DNA from: Mycobacterium noviomagense
GTDB lineage: Bacteria > Actinomycetota > Actinomycetes > Mycobacteriales > Mycobacteriaceae
Direction of reading: 5' to 3'
Length of the DNA stretch: 64,000 nucleotides
Assembly: GCF_010731635.1 (NCBI RefSeq)
Contig: NZ_AP022583.1
Location: forward strand, 1,612,001-1,676,000
The notes under the pieces are model-generated. The model was not told the DNA's origin. It made no database searches and saw nothing but the letters and a program-made list of their open reading frames with translations. Each line of letters begins with the position of its first letter. Position 1 is the first letter of the stretch. The position numbers and the translations under genes were made by a program. Below, piece after piece: positions 62,120 to 64,000 of this stretch.

Positions 62120-64000
62120 CAGAGATTGGGTCTGGGAGCCAAAAGTGTTGCCGCAGTCAACGTTCCCGAACACATCACCCGGGCGGTGAGCGAGCTGGCG
62201 CGCCGGCACCAGGTCACCGTCAACACCGTGCTTCAGGCGGCGTGGGCGCAACTGCTGATGTGGCTGACCGGTCAGCACGATGTCGCCTTCGGCACGGCAG
62301 TGTCGGGTCGGCCCGCCGACCTGCCCGGCGCCGACTCGATGGTCGGGCTGTTGATCAACACCGTGCCGGTGCGGGCCCGCATCACCCCCACCACCACCCC
62401 CGCCGACCTACTCGACCAGCTGCAAGGCACCCACAACCACACCCTCGACCACCAGCACCTGCCGCTCCCCGAAATCCACCGCCTCACCGGCCACGACCGG
62501 CTCTTCGACTCCGTTTTCGCCTACGAGAACTACCCGGTCGACGCCGCAGCCCTGTCGGGCGTCGACGGGCTGGCGGTCACCGACATCACCAGCCGCGAAT
62601 ACAACCACTACCCGCTTGGGGTGTTGGCCTTGCCGGGGCGTGAAATCGGCGTTCGCATCGAGTACGACACCGAGGTTTTCGACGCCGCCAGCATCGAACA
62701 GCTGATGGAGCGGTTCAAGCGGGTGTTGGCGGCCATCACCGCCGACCCCACCCGACCGCTGTCCTCGATTGATCTGCTCGACGAAGCGGAGCATGCACGA
62801 CTGGATGAGGTCGGTAACCGGGCGGCACTGACCCGGCCCGCGACGGCGGTGTCGATTCCGGAGGCGTTCGCCGCCCAGGCGGCGCGCACCCCCGAGGCGG
62901 TGGCACTGACATGCGGGCAGCATGCGTGCACCTACCGCGAACTCGACGAGGTGTCCAACTGGTTCGCCCACCTGCTGGCCGACCACGGCGTGGGCCGCGG
63001 GCAGCGGGTGGCATTGCTGCTGCCGCGCTCGCCCGGGGCGACCATGGCGATGCTGGCGGTGCTCAAAACCGGGGCGGCCTACCTAGCCATCGACCCCACA
63101 CTGCCCGACGCCCGCATCGACTTCCTGCTCACCGACGCCGCCCCCATCGCCGCAATCACCACCACCGAGCTGCGCCCGCGGCTCGATGGGCACGAGTTGC
63201 CGGTCATCGACATCGACGATCCCCGCATCCCGACGTATCCGGGCACAGCGTTGCCAGGCCCCGCCCCCGAGGACATCGCCTACCTGATCTACACCTCCGG
63301 TACCACCGGGATCCCCAAAGGCGTGGCCGTCGCCCACCACAACGTCACCCAGTTGCTGACGGTGTTGGGTGGCTATCTGCCGGTTGACGGGGTGTGGGCG
63401 CAATGTCATACGTACGGGTTTGACACCTCGGTGTGGGAGACCTTCGGCCCGTTGCTCGGTGGCGGCCAGGTGGTGGTGGTGCCCGACGACGTGGTCCGCT
63501 CACCCGAACAGCTTCACGATGTGCTGGTTGCCGAACACGTCGACGTGTTGACGCAAACCCCCTCGGCGGTGGGCGCGCTCTCGCCAGAGGGTTTGGAGTC
63601 CACGGCGCTGGTGGTGGCCGGTGAGGCCTGCCCGGCTGAGGTGGTGGACCGCTGGGCGCCGGGGCGGGTGATGATCAACGCCTACGGCCCCACCGAGACC
63701 ACGATGGTGGTGCTGCTCAGCGCGCCGTTGACGCCGGGCTCCGGGGCACCGCCGATCGGGGCGCCGGCACCGGGTGCGGCGTTGTTTGTGCTCGACGGGT
63801 GGCTACGCCCCGTCGCCGCCGGAGTCGTCGGTGAGCTGTATGTCTCCGGTGCCGGCGTGACCTACGGCTACGTGCGCCGGGCCGGGCTGACCGCATCCCG
63901 GTTTGTGGCCTGCCCGTTCGGCGGTGACGGCACGCGGATGTATCGCACCGGGGATTTGGTGCGCTGGCGCGCCGATGGGCAGCTGGACTATCTGGGCCGC
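61451..64000 (+). CDS. NRPS, fourth part: C8 and A8, cut by window end
   Basis: After the single-C loss the synthetase continues for 850 open codons to the edge. The condensation domain C8 is of DCL type ([25 protein letters not shown]), as needed after an epimerase, and is nearly identical in its first 650 bases to C7. A8 begins near 62840; YTSGTTG is present near 63290-63310, and the pocket reads D-T-W-T-V-A-A-M-V, the same as A3 and close to phenylalanine codes. No carrier, thioesterase or reductase domain is reached, so the final modules and the release mechanism lie beyond 64000. Confidence 0.87.

Noticed and set aside
61451..64000. Terminal thioesterase or reductase of the NRPS
   Set aside because: The visible sequence ends inside A8; no such domain is reached.

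Overview
This window is high-GC actinobacterial DNA from a Mycobacterium. The first 17 kb keeps, gene for gene, the order known from the M. tuberculosis Rv3802c-Rv3816c cell-wall region: culp6, fbpD, fbpA, aftB, ubiA, a PAP2 phosphatase, glfT2, glf, erp/pirG, a secreted peptidoglycan amidase, a HAD phosphatase and a run of acyltransferases. There are four acyltransferase paralogues here, against three remembered for H37Rv, and the PE_PGRS62 gene expected between the amidase and the HAD gene is absent. The strain is therefore probably a non-tuberculous mycobacterium; the species cannot be told from sequence reading alone.

From about 17.2 kb the M. tuberculosis-like order ends and an accessory island of glycopeptidolipid (GPL) character begins. 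Its left half (17.2-29.0 kb) holds putative tailoring genes: an FkbM methyltransferase, an OafA-type acyltransferase fused to an SGNH domain, a GPL-type GT1 glycosyltransferase, a small methyltransferase, a decayed IS3-family insertion sequence with recognisable terminal repeats, a GMC oxidoreductase coupled to an aldo/keto reductase, and a membrane-anchored TylF-like methyltransferase. Next, on the minus strand, comes the transport operon mmpS4-mmpL4a-mmpL4b (35.4 down to 29.2 kb).

Divergent from the transporter operon, across about 0.95 kb, lie an mbtH gene and a giant non-ribosomal peptide synthetase that runs off the right edge. At least eight modules are visible: starter C-A-T, then four C-A-T, two C-A-T-E, and a final C-A cut by the window end. 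Module 7 carries a threonine-type specificity code and an epimerase, which predicts D-allo-threonine, the residue glycosylated in classical GPLs. The five modules in front of modules 6-7 are not part of the classical GPL tetrapeptide machinery, so I infer a longer acylated, probably glycosylated and methylated lipopeptide, exported by MmpS4/MmpL4.

The synthetase is made of long, nearly identical repeats (modules 2-3 against 5-6, and T-E-C of 6/7 against 7/8). The substrate-recognition core is exchanged between otherwise identical copies, a picture of recent duplication with subdomain swapping. Its reading frame is broken at three places (about 40.75, 57.48 and 61.45 kb), each time by a 1-2 base loss relative to the intact sister copy. 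These could be true lesions or assembly errors in repeats; the raw data must decide.
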